64,000 nt of DNA, from contig JALNQF010000062.1 in assembly GCA_028456385.1 (NCBI GenBank), positions 148,720-212,719 on the forward strand, written 5' to 3'. Source of the DNA: Ophiosphaerella korrae. Taxonomy: Eukaryota > Ascomycota > Dothideomycetes > Pleosporales > Phaeosphaeriaceae. Below the pieces are notes generated by a model. The model made no database searches, had not been told where the DNA came from, and saw only the letters and a program-made list of their open reading frames with translations. Both the position numbers and the translations under genes were made by a program. The number at the start of each line of letters is the position of its first letter. The first letter of the stretch is position 1. Below are positions 22,356 through 30,985 of the stretch, piece by piece.

Positions 22356-24422
22356 TCAAACTAGGCGGAACCGATGTGAAGTCCTTTGCCCTCTTTTGAC
22401 CATATTTCCAAGCTCTCCGTTCATGTAACCTTGGACGTATGCTTCTCCAATAACCTGCCACGCCTCCCTCTCTCCTCTTCTTCGAAGTATAAGCGGTATA
22501 CTACATCCGAATAAAATCGCGACTATGTCACCATATCGCGCGCGACACGGTGCAACTCCAACTAGACCCTCATTTGTGACCATTAGTCTCCTTGCCTTCT
22601 TCCTTACAGTATCATGAAAACGTGATAAAAATGCATCCAAGTTGTCCATGTCAGGATCACTTCTGTGGTTTAATGGATATGACTGTGGGCGATGCAACGG
22701 CGGTACTATGGTTGGATCTATCGGTACACTTAGAATTATATCTTCTAGTGTATGGTGGCCGAATCTTAAGCCCCGGTTGTGCTCAAACCAGGTTGAAAAG
22801 CTCCAGTCTACTGGATCTCTTGCAATACATGCATGACACAAGGATACGAAGTCGGTGATATAATTTTGTGGGCATTGGAAGCAGAGGTACTTGTCCTGTC
22901 GGTCCAAAACAAGGGACCGAGCGATTGCTTCCAACCAGTCCAAAGGTAACATGGTAGCTCTTGGGGATTTTGTTTGCTCCACACTAGACTGAGCAATAGT
23001 GTGACCTTCTTGCGCACATACAAAGCTTTGGCATCGAAGTTCGCGACCGTCTAGCCCACCTAGGCCATGGATTATGTCGAGAACGACTCCATTACACCAT
23101 AACTCTTTGAGGTTTTCAGAAAAATTCACATTCGCCTTTTTCCTCAAGTGTGAGCCGGGAGCGTCGTATTTGGCTTTCCATGTCTTCGAGCGGATGGGCC
23201 GAAAATTACCGATATTCTCGCTTGCACTTTGAGAGGCCATGAGCGGAACAGGTGAAGCAAAGTCAATTACTGCACGCCAATCTGGGGCCCACCATGGAGT
23301 AGCTTCTTCTGGGCCGGGGTCGACTGGGCCTGAGTAACGACTGAAGAGATGTACAAAGCAAATTATATCAAGGTCTTCGTAAGCATTCCAAAAGGAGCGT
23401 ACGAGCCTAGCAAACTGAAATTGCGTACTGGAGGCATATTCTGGGTCTCCAACTAGTTGTCGATCCTGATGCGTTACTAAGCCCAATACTGAGAATATAC
23501 GATCTCTACTATCTGTAGCAAGGTGATTGCCCAGGTAAGCCATGATAGCAATCAGACTGATTCCCTTTGAATCTACCTGGGTACGTAGCTGGTGGATTCT
23601 TCGCCTATTGAAGGCTCCGTCGAAGGCTTTGCGCGGCACAAAAGTATGCTCAAAGTCGCTACTCATGGTGCTGCATGAAAAAATGCTGTATATCGCACTT
23701 TTAAGTTTCCCACGAGAGATGCTTTGCATACCGCAGTATAATTTGGCTTCTTTGGGTAGCACGAACTCCTGAAGCGTCCAGACACCTAGTATAGTTAAAG
23801 AACACTCATAGGCGCGGGAGCACTTATACGTACGCGTCCACCAAGGTCTATACAACAGCGCACTTACTGCGGCACACTTTGAGATAAATTCGGGGCCTTG
23901 GAGACTTTGGCGCATAAGATTGTCATCACCATTGAAAGCCGCTGGTAAAGACGCAAGAGTGTGCAGGAAGTCGATAGCACCCGTGCAGTCACTGTCCACC
24001 TCTTTTTCTTCGCCCAACCAAATTATAGCTCTCTTAGATCTCTTGTAAATTTCAGCCATTATACGAACTTGCTCCTCGCGCTCATGCCCGTCCGTCAAAT
24101 TAATACACAAACTGTCTATCCACCACCATTGCCTTTCGTTGAAATCTTCATGCTGTGTCACCATATGAAGGAAAGGAACCAGGCTAGGCAGAACAGGTAG
24201 TGATCCAGTATTCAAATGTATGTTTGTCCCTGTTTCACGCGTCGCGCCCCAGACATAGCTCGCCGTGTAAAAGTGTGGAGCGCCGGCTAATAGAAAGGTC
24301 TTCATTTTACCAACAAAGACTCCATCTTCCGACTGGGAAAAGCTTAGAAGCCGAATAGAGACACTATTGATCGAGTCTGAATATACGGAATCAGTTCTTG
24401 TGATCGTAGCATGCTTGTTCAT
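22356..24422 (-). CDS. HET-domain (heterokaryon incompatibility) protein
   Basis: Two exons on the minus strand, 24422-23834 and 23785-22356, 672 aa. The HET domain starts early: YTASYVWG at residues 52-59, WIDSLCIN near 100, then EQVRIMAEIYKRS and AIIWLGEE, and after the intron VWTLQEFVLPKEAKLYCG. The 48-bp intron (GTACGT donor, CTATACTAG acceptor) is a multiple of three and has no stop, so an unspliced transcript would still be open with 16 extra residues; the spliced WWTRVWTLQEF matches the family. The C-terminus carries GDIVAILFGCSIPLILRRRG and GYMNGE, the conserved end module also seen in the HET protein at 1962-5012. Expected role is non-self recognition and cell death; partner unknown. 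Confidence 0.93.
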   Translation of the reverse strand: MNKHATITRTDSVYSDSINSVSIRLLSFSQSEDGVFVGKMKTFLLAGAPHFYTASYVWGATRETGTNIHLNTGSLPVLPSLVPFLHMVTQHEDFNERQWWWIDSLCINLTDGHEREEQVRIMAEIYKRSKRAIIWLGEEKEVDSDCTGAIDFLHTLASLPAAFNGDDNLMRQSLQGPEFISKCAAVSALLYRPWWTRTYKCSRAYECSLTILGVWTLQEFVLPKEAKLYCGMQSISRGKLKSAIYSIFSCSTMSSDFEHTFVPRKAFDGAFNRRRIHQLRTQVDSKGISLIAIMAYLGNHLATDSRDRIFSVLGLVTHQDRQLVGDPEYASSTQFQFARLVRSFWNAYEDLDIICFVHLFSRYSGPVDPGPEEATPWWAPDWRAVIDFASPVPLMASQSASENIGNFRPIRSKTWKAKYDAPGSHLRKKANVNFSENLKELWCNGVVLDIIHGLGGLDGRELRCQSFVCAQEGHTIAQSSVEQTKSPRATMLPLDWLEAIARSLVLDRQDKYLCFQCPQNYITDFVSLCHACIARDPVDWSFSTWFEHNRGLRFGHHTLEDIILSVPIDPTIVPPLHRPQSYPLNHRSDPDMDNLDAFLSRFHDTVRKKARRLMVTNEGLVGVAPCRARYGDIVAILFGCSIPLILRRRGEREAWQVIGEAYVQGYMNGELGNMVKRGQRTSHRFRLV

Positions 24423-24587
24423 GATGGGGAGGAAGCTTGGACGTATGGTGCAGTGACTGCACACGCGAGATCTTTGGTGGCTGCTGCACTATTCCGTTTT
24501 AGGTAAGAAACTTTGCGGCCAACTGAAAAAGTGGGCAATAAACCACTGCAGAAGCAACCGCTAGACAATATCTACTTGTAATCATTC

Positions 24588-24712
24588 TTCTAAATAGCTG
24601 TAACTAAAGTAAGAGTACTCTCGGACTTGTGGTCAACTGTTTCTATATTTTATAATCCATTGAATACATCTGGCATTGATACAAGGGACAGCAATGTTAC
24701 CACTTTTTTCGT
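24588..24712 (+). repeat. Dispersed repeat relic, copy D (3' part only)
   Basis: Aligns by eye to the last 110-120 bp of copies A to C, with TGAATACATCTGGCATTGAT as the counterpart of the TATACATCTAGCATTAAC landmark. More diverged than the others; the RNase-H-like part is not recognisable. Confidence 0.45.
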
Positions 24713-25435
24713 CAACTCTTGAGGGTGTGGCTTCTGCGCTCAGTCTCTAGTGCGTTGAGGAGCCAAACAGTACCTATGTCTGTAGCTTTGTAGCCATTTT
24801 TCGTTCAAGGCAGTAAGAAGGCCCTATGTTACATCACATATGTTATTCTCCAAGAGAAACATATCCAATTTAGGTCAAAGGTATCTTCATTTGTTTTCTG
24901 GAAGCTGAAGGCGATGCAACGCCTTTCAGCTTACTCCCAACTTTAGATCAAGGCTTGTACACGAACGTGATTCAGATCAGCTCATCAGGTGACTAGAACC
25001 TCGTAAAGCACCCCCGCAAGGTTGTAGTGGAGATGGGATGATCAGCCACACGCGATCCTGCCGGACGGCTGGGGCTGGAAATAGATAGCGCCCCCCTGCC
25101 TGTGCTTTCCATCAGCAGATTAGTCCTGCACGCCACACAACGTCATTACTTGCGACATCAAAATCGAAAAGCTCCATAGCCCATCCTTATCGATTTAAGC
25201 TCAGTAAGCTTCACGGGTGGCTGAGGTAGCCATTAAGACAATCTACAATAGGTATTCGACTAACCCGAAGCCAAGGCGCCCAAAACAGGGTAAGCAATAA
25301 AATTCGGGACCGACGTCAAAGGTGTTGTGACGGTTGCAATGCCCTGGGAATGAACTGCTATTTTCGAACACGAGATGTGGTAGACGCTGATGAGAATAAT
25401 AATGAAGTGGTGTAACGTAGAAAGGAGCAAAGGAG

Positions 25436-25441
25436 TATAAA
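25436..25441 (+). promoter_or_regulatory. TATA box of the But2-type gene
   Basis: TATAAA 139 bp upstream of the ATG at 25575, followed by a pyrimidine- and CAA-rich leader typical of strongly expressed fungal genes. Confidence 0.55.
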
Positions 25442-25574
25442 GGGATTAGCAGAGGATTCAAGTGCAATCATCATCAAAACCACATATACAGTTCCACTAC
25501 CACCTTTTGTTTAAACAAGCTCTCCACTCCATCACACAAATCAAACACTTTCAACTATCTCCAAACCAGCCACC

Positions 25575-26069
25575 ATGCAGTACATCACTCTCGCCACTGC
25601 TCTCCTGAGCTCTGCGGTCATTACCGGTGCCGCTCCTACAACATCATCTACCCTCGAGCGCCGTGCATGCCAGGTTGCTTATCCTCAATCGATCGGCTTT
25701 CCCATCAACTTCGATATCCACCAAGACGCTGGCGGCGCCAACTCCGTCTCTAATCCCCTGACCTTTAGCAACATTCCTGCTGGGTCCTACGGCTGCCAGC
25801 TCGAAGTCAACTTCCCAACCGGCTACCCCATCACTTCGTCTGGTTCCAGCGCTGTCAACATCTTCGCAACTTCCGGCGGTTCCAGGATACTGTTTGGAAC
25901 TGCCACTCTTCAGAGTAGCCCGGTTGCACCCACAAAATTCGTCATCAACTCGGCCCAATGCAGCACCTCAATGACGTATAGCATTGAGATCGCAAGCAAG
26001 ACAGCTGCAGGCCGTGTTGCCTTTGCCGATACCAAGGACGCAGGTTTCACGATGACATACAACTGCTAG
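25575..26069 (+). CDS. Small secreted protein, But2 C-terminal-domain family
   Basis: Single exon, 164 aa, ATG in CACC context. A signal peptide (MQYITLATALLSSAVITGAA) is followed by a short pro-segment ending LERRA, a possible Kex2 site, then the mature domain starting CQVAYPQSIGFPINFDI. The motifs IPAGSYGCQLEVNFP, LFGTATLQSSP, TKFVINSAQCS and the ending GFTMTYNC match the fungal family named for the S. pombe Uba3-binding protein But2. Four cysteines in the mature chain allow two disulfides. Proteins of this type are abundant in Pleosporales secretomes; function outside the cell is unknown, and effector activity is only a possibility. Intronless and preceded by a TATA box, unlike most neighbours. 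Confidence 0.9.
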   Translation: MQYITLATALLSSAVITGAAPTTSSTLERRACQVAYPQSIGFPINFDIHQDAGGANSVSNPLTFSNIPAGSYGCQLEVNFPTGYPITSSGSSAVNIFATSGGSRILFGTATLQSSPVAPTKFVINSAQCSTSMTYSIEIASKTAAGRVAFADTKDAGFTMTYNC

Positions 26070-26410
26070 GCGTTGTAGTAAAGTACTGAGGGTTTCATTT
26101 CTCGGGCTCTGCATTTTTTTAATCACTCCTTTAGCATAGCGGGTAAACAGGTTATTTATTTTAATACTATCACTTCTTTGAATAACTTCACTGTCAAGAT
26201 TTGGTCAATCTAGAAATCCAACGTAACAATAGGCTACCAGCAATTGTTCCACCATCACATAAGTACAGCTCTAAGTAACAAAGATGCACATCACTCATGA
26301 GTGTTTTCACCAAGGATCAAACCGCAGCTACCCTTTATATACCTAAATGCGCACTCACAGAAAGCTGCCAATCCTCCCCAAGTGTTTCCACTTCAGGTAT
26401 ACAACATCAT
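26070..26410. other. Convergent 3' region
   Basis: 340 bp between the ends of the But2-type gene (+) and the small membrane protein gene (-). Nothing beyond expected untranslated sequence. Confidence 0.5.
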
Positions 26411-27054
26411 TTAAACGGATAATAAGGTCACCTCGGACTCATCATCTCTTAGGTATGCCCTCTTAGGAACTGCCATGTGTCCCAAACCCTGATTTGACTC
26501 GGGGGTTTCGAGACTCCGGACCGCTAAGCAATCATAACCCCAACTTTTCTTGAGGTTTTCGTATTCTTCGTCCCTGGAATGCGCCCTCTCAGAAACTGTC
26601 ACGCCTCCTAAAACTTGATTCGACACAGGGGTTTCGAGCCTCTGAGCCGTAGAGCAACCGTAATCTTGGTTGCTATTGCCGTTTCCGTATTTTGCTTTCA
26701 AAGCTTCCCATAGCTAAAGTCAAGTCAGGGAAAAGACTTCTAGAATAATAAAGACTTGGAACTCTGGAACCTACGCTAGCCCGGGGACATCTGACACTCA
26801 AAGTACTCACCATGAGGCAGCAAGCGAAAATAAACACGGTCATCGAGAAAACTGCACCCACTATTATCTCGACTGCTTCATCGACTGGGTCGTTATCCTC
26901 CGAGCGTTTGGAAAACTGGGGGACAGGCGACGCGACAGCGTGCATGATAAGAGTTGCGAAAGCAAGTGTTGTTCTGAGAATAGAAACACGTATCAGTTAC
27001 TATGTAGGATATAACCGTTATTCGATGGGGCTCTTACGATGGTGCTGACCCCAT
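26411..27054 (-). CDS. Unrecognised small signal-peptide/TM protein with duplicated tail
   Basis: Three exons on the minus strand, 27054-27038, 26973-26811 and 26713-26411, 160 aa. Introns have GTAAGA and GTGAGT donors and TTCTCAG and CTTTAG acceptors, all in frame. Reading: MGSAPSTTLAFATLIMHAVA (signal peptide), a short acidic lumenal/extracellular part with a KRSED possible Kex2 site, one strong transmembrane helix (IIVGAVFSMTVFIFACCLML, about residues 42-61), then about 100 residues of tail. The tail holds two imperfect copies of a 45-50 residue unit whose core is CSTAQRLETPVSNQVLG in copy 1 and CLAVRSLETPESNQGLG in copy 2, each followed by a basic -KRA/ERA- and RDDE/RDEE. I know no family with this layout. 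It sits between a secreted-protein gene and the tRNA in a gene-poor stretch. Confidence 0.68.
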
Positions 27055-27657
27055 TCTGAGGAGAGTAGCTTGTGATGGATACAGTGTAATATTGCTCAGA
27101 CAATAAATTGTAATCGGGTTGTCCAAGTGCAGGAAATGACGCTACTTATACCTCATAGGCTACGAAAAATATTGTTTCTGCATATTGTGGCTCATCTCTA
27201 CAACCAGGGTACTAATCGGGCGTTGGGGGTAGTAGGCCATAGCACCCATGGATGGTTTGTGTCTGCACCACAAATTACGTCAACGTACCGGCAAGGAACA
27301 TGACAGATAGAAAAATTGCTCTAGTTAGTATAGAGGGCAATAGGTCATGAGTAAAATAACGCTTCAGTTGTTTGGGCAGGCCCATTTCATGAGGAAATAA
27401 AGTCGCGCAAGATTCTATAGAAGTATGGTTCGTCAGAAATGAAGCCCATGATTCCTTATCTGAATGCTAAAGAAATCTGAGATAGATAGAGCGCTTGGTC
27501 GATGAAGCTAATCAAAGTAGGTAGAGAAGTGAATGCGCAACAACATTTGAGAGAATGATAGGGAAAGAATGAAGTACTACGAGATGATAGTGTTGATACT
27601 AAATCTGTTGTTTGTCTACTGCACTTAACAAACTGACATACGTTCGCGGTGAAATTG

Positions 27658-27688
<31 letters not shown>

Positions 27689-28000
27689 TGCTGTGAAAAA
27701 GGGTCAAAATGGAATGTACGTTCCCTACTGCCTGTTGTCAACTCGGCTGGAAACCGAAAACAACGAGCAAGGGCCTTTAGTAGAAGAAGTTTATGCAAAT
27801 TTATTAAAAAGTATAGCTAGGTCGAGGCATTCTTGGGTCTACTCTTGTCTACTAAGGCTTGAACTAAGATCGCCTTTATCTCAAATCCTTGCAAAACGCC
27901 TGAGCAACGTAAAAACCATACCAGAGCTCAGTCCGAAAACAACTTCTTAGGTTCCAGTCGAATTAACAACAGGCCGTACAGACGCAAAAAAAAGAAACAG
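27055..28000. other. Gene-poor stretch with long poly(A) tract
   Basis: No supported gene in about 950 bp. A run of 28 A lies at 27658-27685. Both flanks lack coding potential. Confidence 0.5.
27658..27685 (+). repeat. A28 homopolymer
   Basis: Twenty-eight consecutive A. It could be the tail of a retroposed sequence or simple slippage. I found no target-site duplication or recognisable gene copy immediately upstream. Confidence 0.9.
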
Positions 28001-28091
28001 TGACTCAGCCGAGGTTTGAACTCGGGACCTTCAGTGTCCGAGGGCGGAGACCTTGTTAGACTGACGTGATAACCAACTACACCACCGAGCC
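28001..28091 (-). tRNA. tRNA-Val (AAC) with a 17-nt intron
   Basis: Read on the minus strand from 28091. Acceptor stem GGCTCGG pairs with CTGAGTC (28008-28002, with G-U pairs) and is followed by discriminator A at 28001. D arm GTGT-AGTTGGTTA-TCAC; anticodon stem TCAGT (28064-28060) pairs with ACTGA (28035-28031). The loop begins C-T-A-A-C-A, giving anticodon AAC at 28057-28055 and an intron of 17 nt (28053-28037) at the canonical position after base 37. T arm CCGAG-TTCAAAC-CTCGG pairs perfectly. Mature length would be 74 nt. No CCA is encoded, as normal for eukaryotes. Confidence 0.92.
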
Positions 28092-29192
28092 AGTTTTTGT
28101 GTTCGATAGGATTTTTAAAATTTAGTTTGTACTGATACCAAAAATAGCTGACCACTGGCACAAGCTTATACATGTTGTACGGTACGACTAGAATTGATGG
28201 CGGGTTATGGCGTTGTGCGTCACTGTATGATTGGTGGAGTTCAGCTACTAATGTGCGAGCCGAGTGTGACAAGCGCCAAAACGGTGTGATACTACTTGGC
28301 AATCTTCTGCGATCGCCATGCACAGATCATAGCTGACATGGTTCATAGATATAAAGTGGAGATTTTTTGCTAGCACGTTTGTAAATGCCGAGCACAGTAC
28401 CAACACACCTTGTCGGATCGTTATCTCACGTACATATCTTCCTCTGGACTGCATAATTTGCATTGTGGAGGATGTAATGGGGGATCGTAAGCCGTTACTG
28501 TGCCTTAGAGCGTACAACACGAAGTACACGGCAAAACTAGGACATAAATCCCTAGGTGGTCTCTTGGTCAACTGGAAAAGTAGTTCGTTGGCCACCTGAG
28601 ATACAACAGCCAGAAGATAATGAACAACCTAGAACACTTTTTTTTTTTTTTACGATATTTAGAGCTATAACTACAGTTATCTAAGATTACTAGTTAAATT
28701 ATTTAGGAGTGTATTGTCTATTGTATACTTCTAGCATATATATAAGCAGAGTCATTTTTCTACTTTTTAGTTTACTGGGAAGTAATCACCCCTGCAGTCA
28801 CACTTCTTTCCCTGCACCATCTAATACACTGCTACAAGAGATAGTAGATTTCGTTGCAATTCACCAACACCCAAAACCACCACAAGACGCACAGTGAGCA
28901 ACGCAATGATTCTTTGACTCGTGGATTCGGCCTAAACTCATCTTCTACAAAGATGCTGTCCAACGCAAAAGAAAAAAAAGAGCCTCTCGAATACAATAGC
29001 GGAACTGAACTAAAAAAGAAGAAACAGACGCCGTCCCTCAATGCGGATGTCTGCGTCTCCCAAGCCGATTCCATATCATGGATTTAGTTACCAAGTTGTG
29101 CCCGATGCCCCAAAACGCCGAAATATGCTGTGTACATGTACATGTTGGACGCTGCTCTGCGCCTCACTCCATCTCGCAATAAAGCAATTAGA
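28092..29192. other. Gene-poor stretch with repeat relic C
   Basis: 1.1 kb containing repeat copy C at 28565-28775 and the 3' untranslated region of the Sgf11-like gene. Remaining frames are short and unrecognised. Confidence 0.5.
28565..28775 (+). repeat. Dispersed repeat relic, copy C
   Basis: Starts TTGGTCAACTGGAAAA, continues through GAGATACAACAGCCAGAAGATA (compare copy A GATATAGCAGTCAGAAGATA) and ends with TTGTATACTTCTAGCATATA. A T-run (28640-28653) interrupts the middle. Same orientation as the other copies. Confidence 0.6.
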
Positions 29193-30483
29193 TTAATCAG
29201 CCGCAGATGCAGGCTCTGCGCTCGCACTCGCCCTCCCGTTCTCTGCTCTTGCCATGCTGAGCTTTATCTTCTTCTTTTTGCGTTGCTCACCCTCGTCGCC
29301 GTCTTCCCGGTCTCTCTTGCCCTCGCTTCGTTCGCTCATTTCGCTCGCTCGGCGTTCGACATCTGGTCTGCTTGTTTTCAACTTGACTTTGAGGGGACCT
29401 GCGCGATCTGCTTTTTTGATGTAAGAGCTTTTCTTCTTGATCTTTTTGCGCTCGGGTGTGTCGTCTGCGCCCAATTCATCTGCATCGTCGTCTTGCGTGA
29501 GCTTTTTGACGGGAGATATGCCCTTGCCATTCTTAGAGGGCCGAATGGGCCCCAAGGATACGCCGTCTTGCGAGCCGGGCACTGGCGTGCCCATTCGGCT
29601 GCCTAGTGGCGTGTTTCCGAGGCCTGAGCCTGTGCCGTTTTGGCCGACGAGTTTTGCCATTGCGTTTCGTGAGCTCTGGCGGCCGCTGATGCCGAGGCAT
29701 TTTTCGAGATGTTGGGCAAAGCGTGTTATGAGGAGACTGCGCTTGCAGTTGGGACACGTGTGCCATGGGATGTAGCTCGCGGGCTTGCCGCCGGTGTTGA
29801 GCTTGATCTCCTTTGTATCGCCGCCAGCCATGTCCGTGTCTTGTGAGCCTGGTGTGCCGACGCTCTCCTTCTCTTGGTTCTTTTGCTGTTGCTTGATGAG
29901 TTCGCGCTCCTTCTTGCTCTTAGCCATGTCCGTGGGGAAAGGGTTGCCGTAGACGTCGTGGCCTGCCCGCTGGACCCACGGGTACAGCATGCAATACTCC
30001 TTTGTGAGGTCTGGGGTCTGCATGCCCTTGCCCATGATGGGGTGCATCAGCCGCGGTAGTTTGCAGTGCGGACATATTATCTCAGGTGTGGTCTTGAGTG
30101 GGTTTCCCTTGAGGAACACACGCCCGTTCTCGTATCTGGCAGCGGGGGTGTCGGCAATGGGGATGGATGCCGAGCCAGTACCGTTGGCGTTCTGCTTCTG
30201 CGCCTGCGGCTCGAGTGTTGCGAGGGCGAGAGACTCGGCCTGCGTTGCCGCGGATTGCATGCGGAGGAGCTTCTCGGACCGGTGGCATGCTATGACGGTG
30301 CTCGAGATGATGTTGTTTAGGGTGTCATCGAGGATCTGGCTTGCCTATGGTCGAGTATTAGCCAGCAGCTTCGCGGTGCGGCCAGTTTGCGCGCAGCCTC
30401 ACCAAATCCACCAGCGCATCTGACGACAGAGTCACGGCAGAGTCGACCCCCGCGCCGTCGTCGGCCGGCCGGTCCTCAGACAT
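29193..30483 (-). CDS. SGF11: SAGA-associated factor 11-like zinc-finger protein
   Basis: Two exons on the minus strand, 30483-30403 (27 codons) and 30344-29193, 410 aa. The intron (GTGAGG donor, GGCTAAT branch, CATAG acceptor) joins SSDALVDL to ASQILDDTLNNIISSTVIAC, a helix like the Sgf11 N-terminal helix that binds the Sus1/Sgf73/Ubp8 deubiquitinase module. A first CxxC cluster (ICPHCKLPR, near residue 118) is followed by the diagnostic finger CPNCKRSLLITRFAQHLEKC near residue 220 and GRQSSRNAMAKL. The C-terminal third is low-complexity and strongly basic/acidic (KKIKKKSS, RKKKKIKL), likely nuclear. In yeast this module removes ubiquitin from H2B during transcription. The protein is much longer than yeast Sgf11 (99 aa), as in other filamentous ascomycetes. 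Confidence 0.85.
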
Positions 30484-30985
30484 GGCAGCTTCCCAGATAT
30501 CCGTCACGAGGGCATTCGTCCTCAAGGTTCTCGGCTTGGGTGTGTTCCTGGCAGATTGCAATGGCAACTTGCTGAGACGGGCGCTGCGAGACACTAGCGC
30601 AATTTCGGGATATATCCACCGCATCCCTGTCTTGGGGCTCACCCATGCTAGCACCCGTACCCAGCACCTACCCCACCCTTCACTCGAAATAGAAAAACTG
30701 TTCTTGAACCTGCATTATATACTGTATAATGTCTGAGGCAGAAGTGCTAGATTACCGTCATCTTACCGACTGCCATTCAGACAAGAGACTGCATGAGACC
30801 TGAGCTGCGCCGGCTGCTACCTCGGGCACCTATTTTCCAACAAAAATTATTTCCTGCTTATTTGGTCAACCCAAGAGCCCACAACCACGTGAATATTCTC
30901 TTCGCAGGCTCCCCAGTCGATCCGCTTTAGAAAGACGCTCACATGCAATGACTGTATCGGAGAATGGCCTTTATTGTATACTTAG
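30484..30985. other. Intergenic between POP1 and SGF11-like gene
   Basis: 500 bp holding the SGF11-like promoter and POP1 3' region. No additional feature recognised. Confidence 0.5.

Larger units (their letters stand above)
24423..25574. other. Gene-poor stretch with repeat relic D
   Basis: 1.15 kb between the HET gene and the But2-type gene. Repeat copy D lies at 24588-24712 and a TATA element at 25436. No further open frame with recognisable content. Confidence 0.5.
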
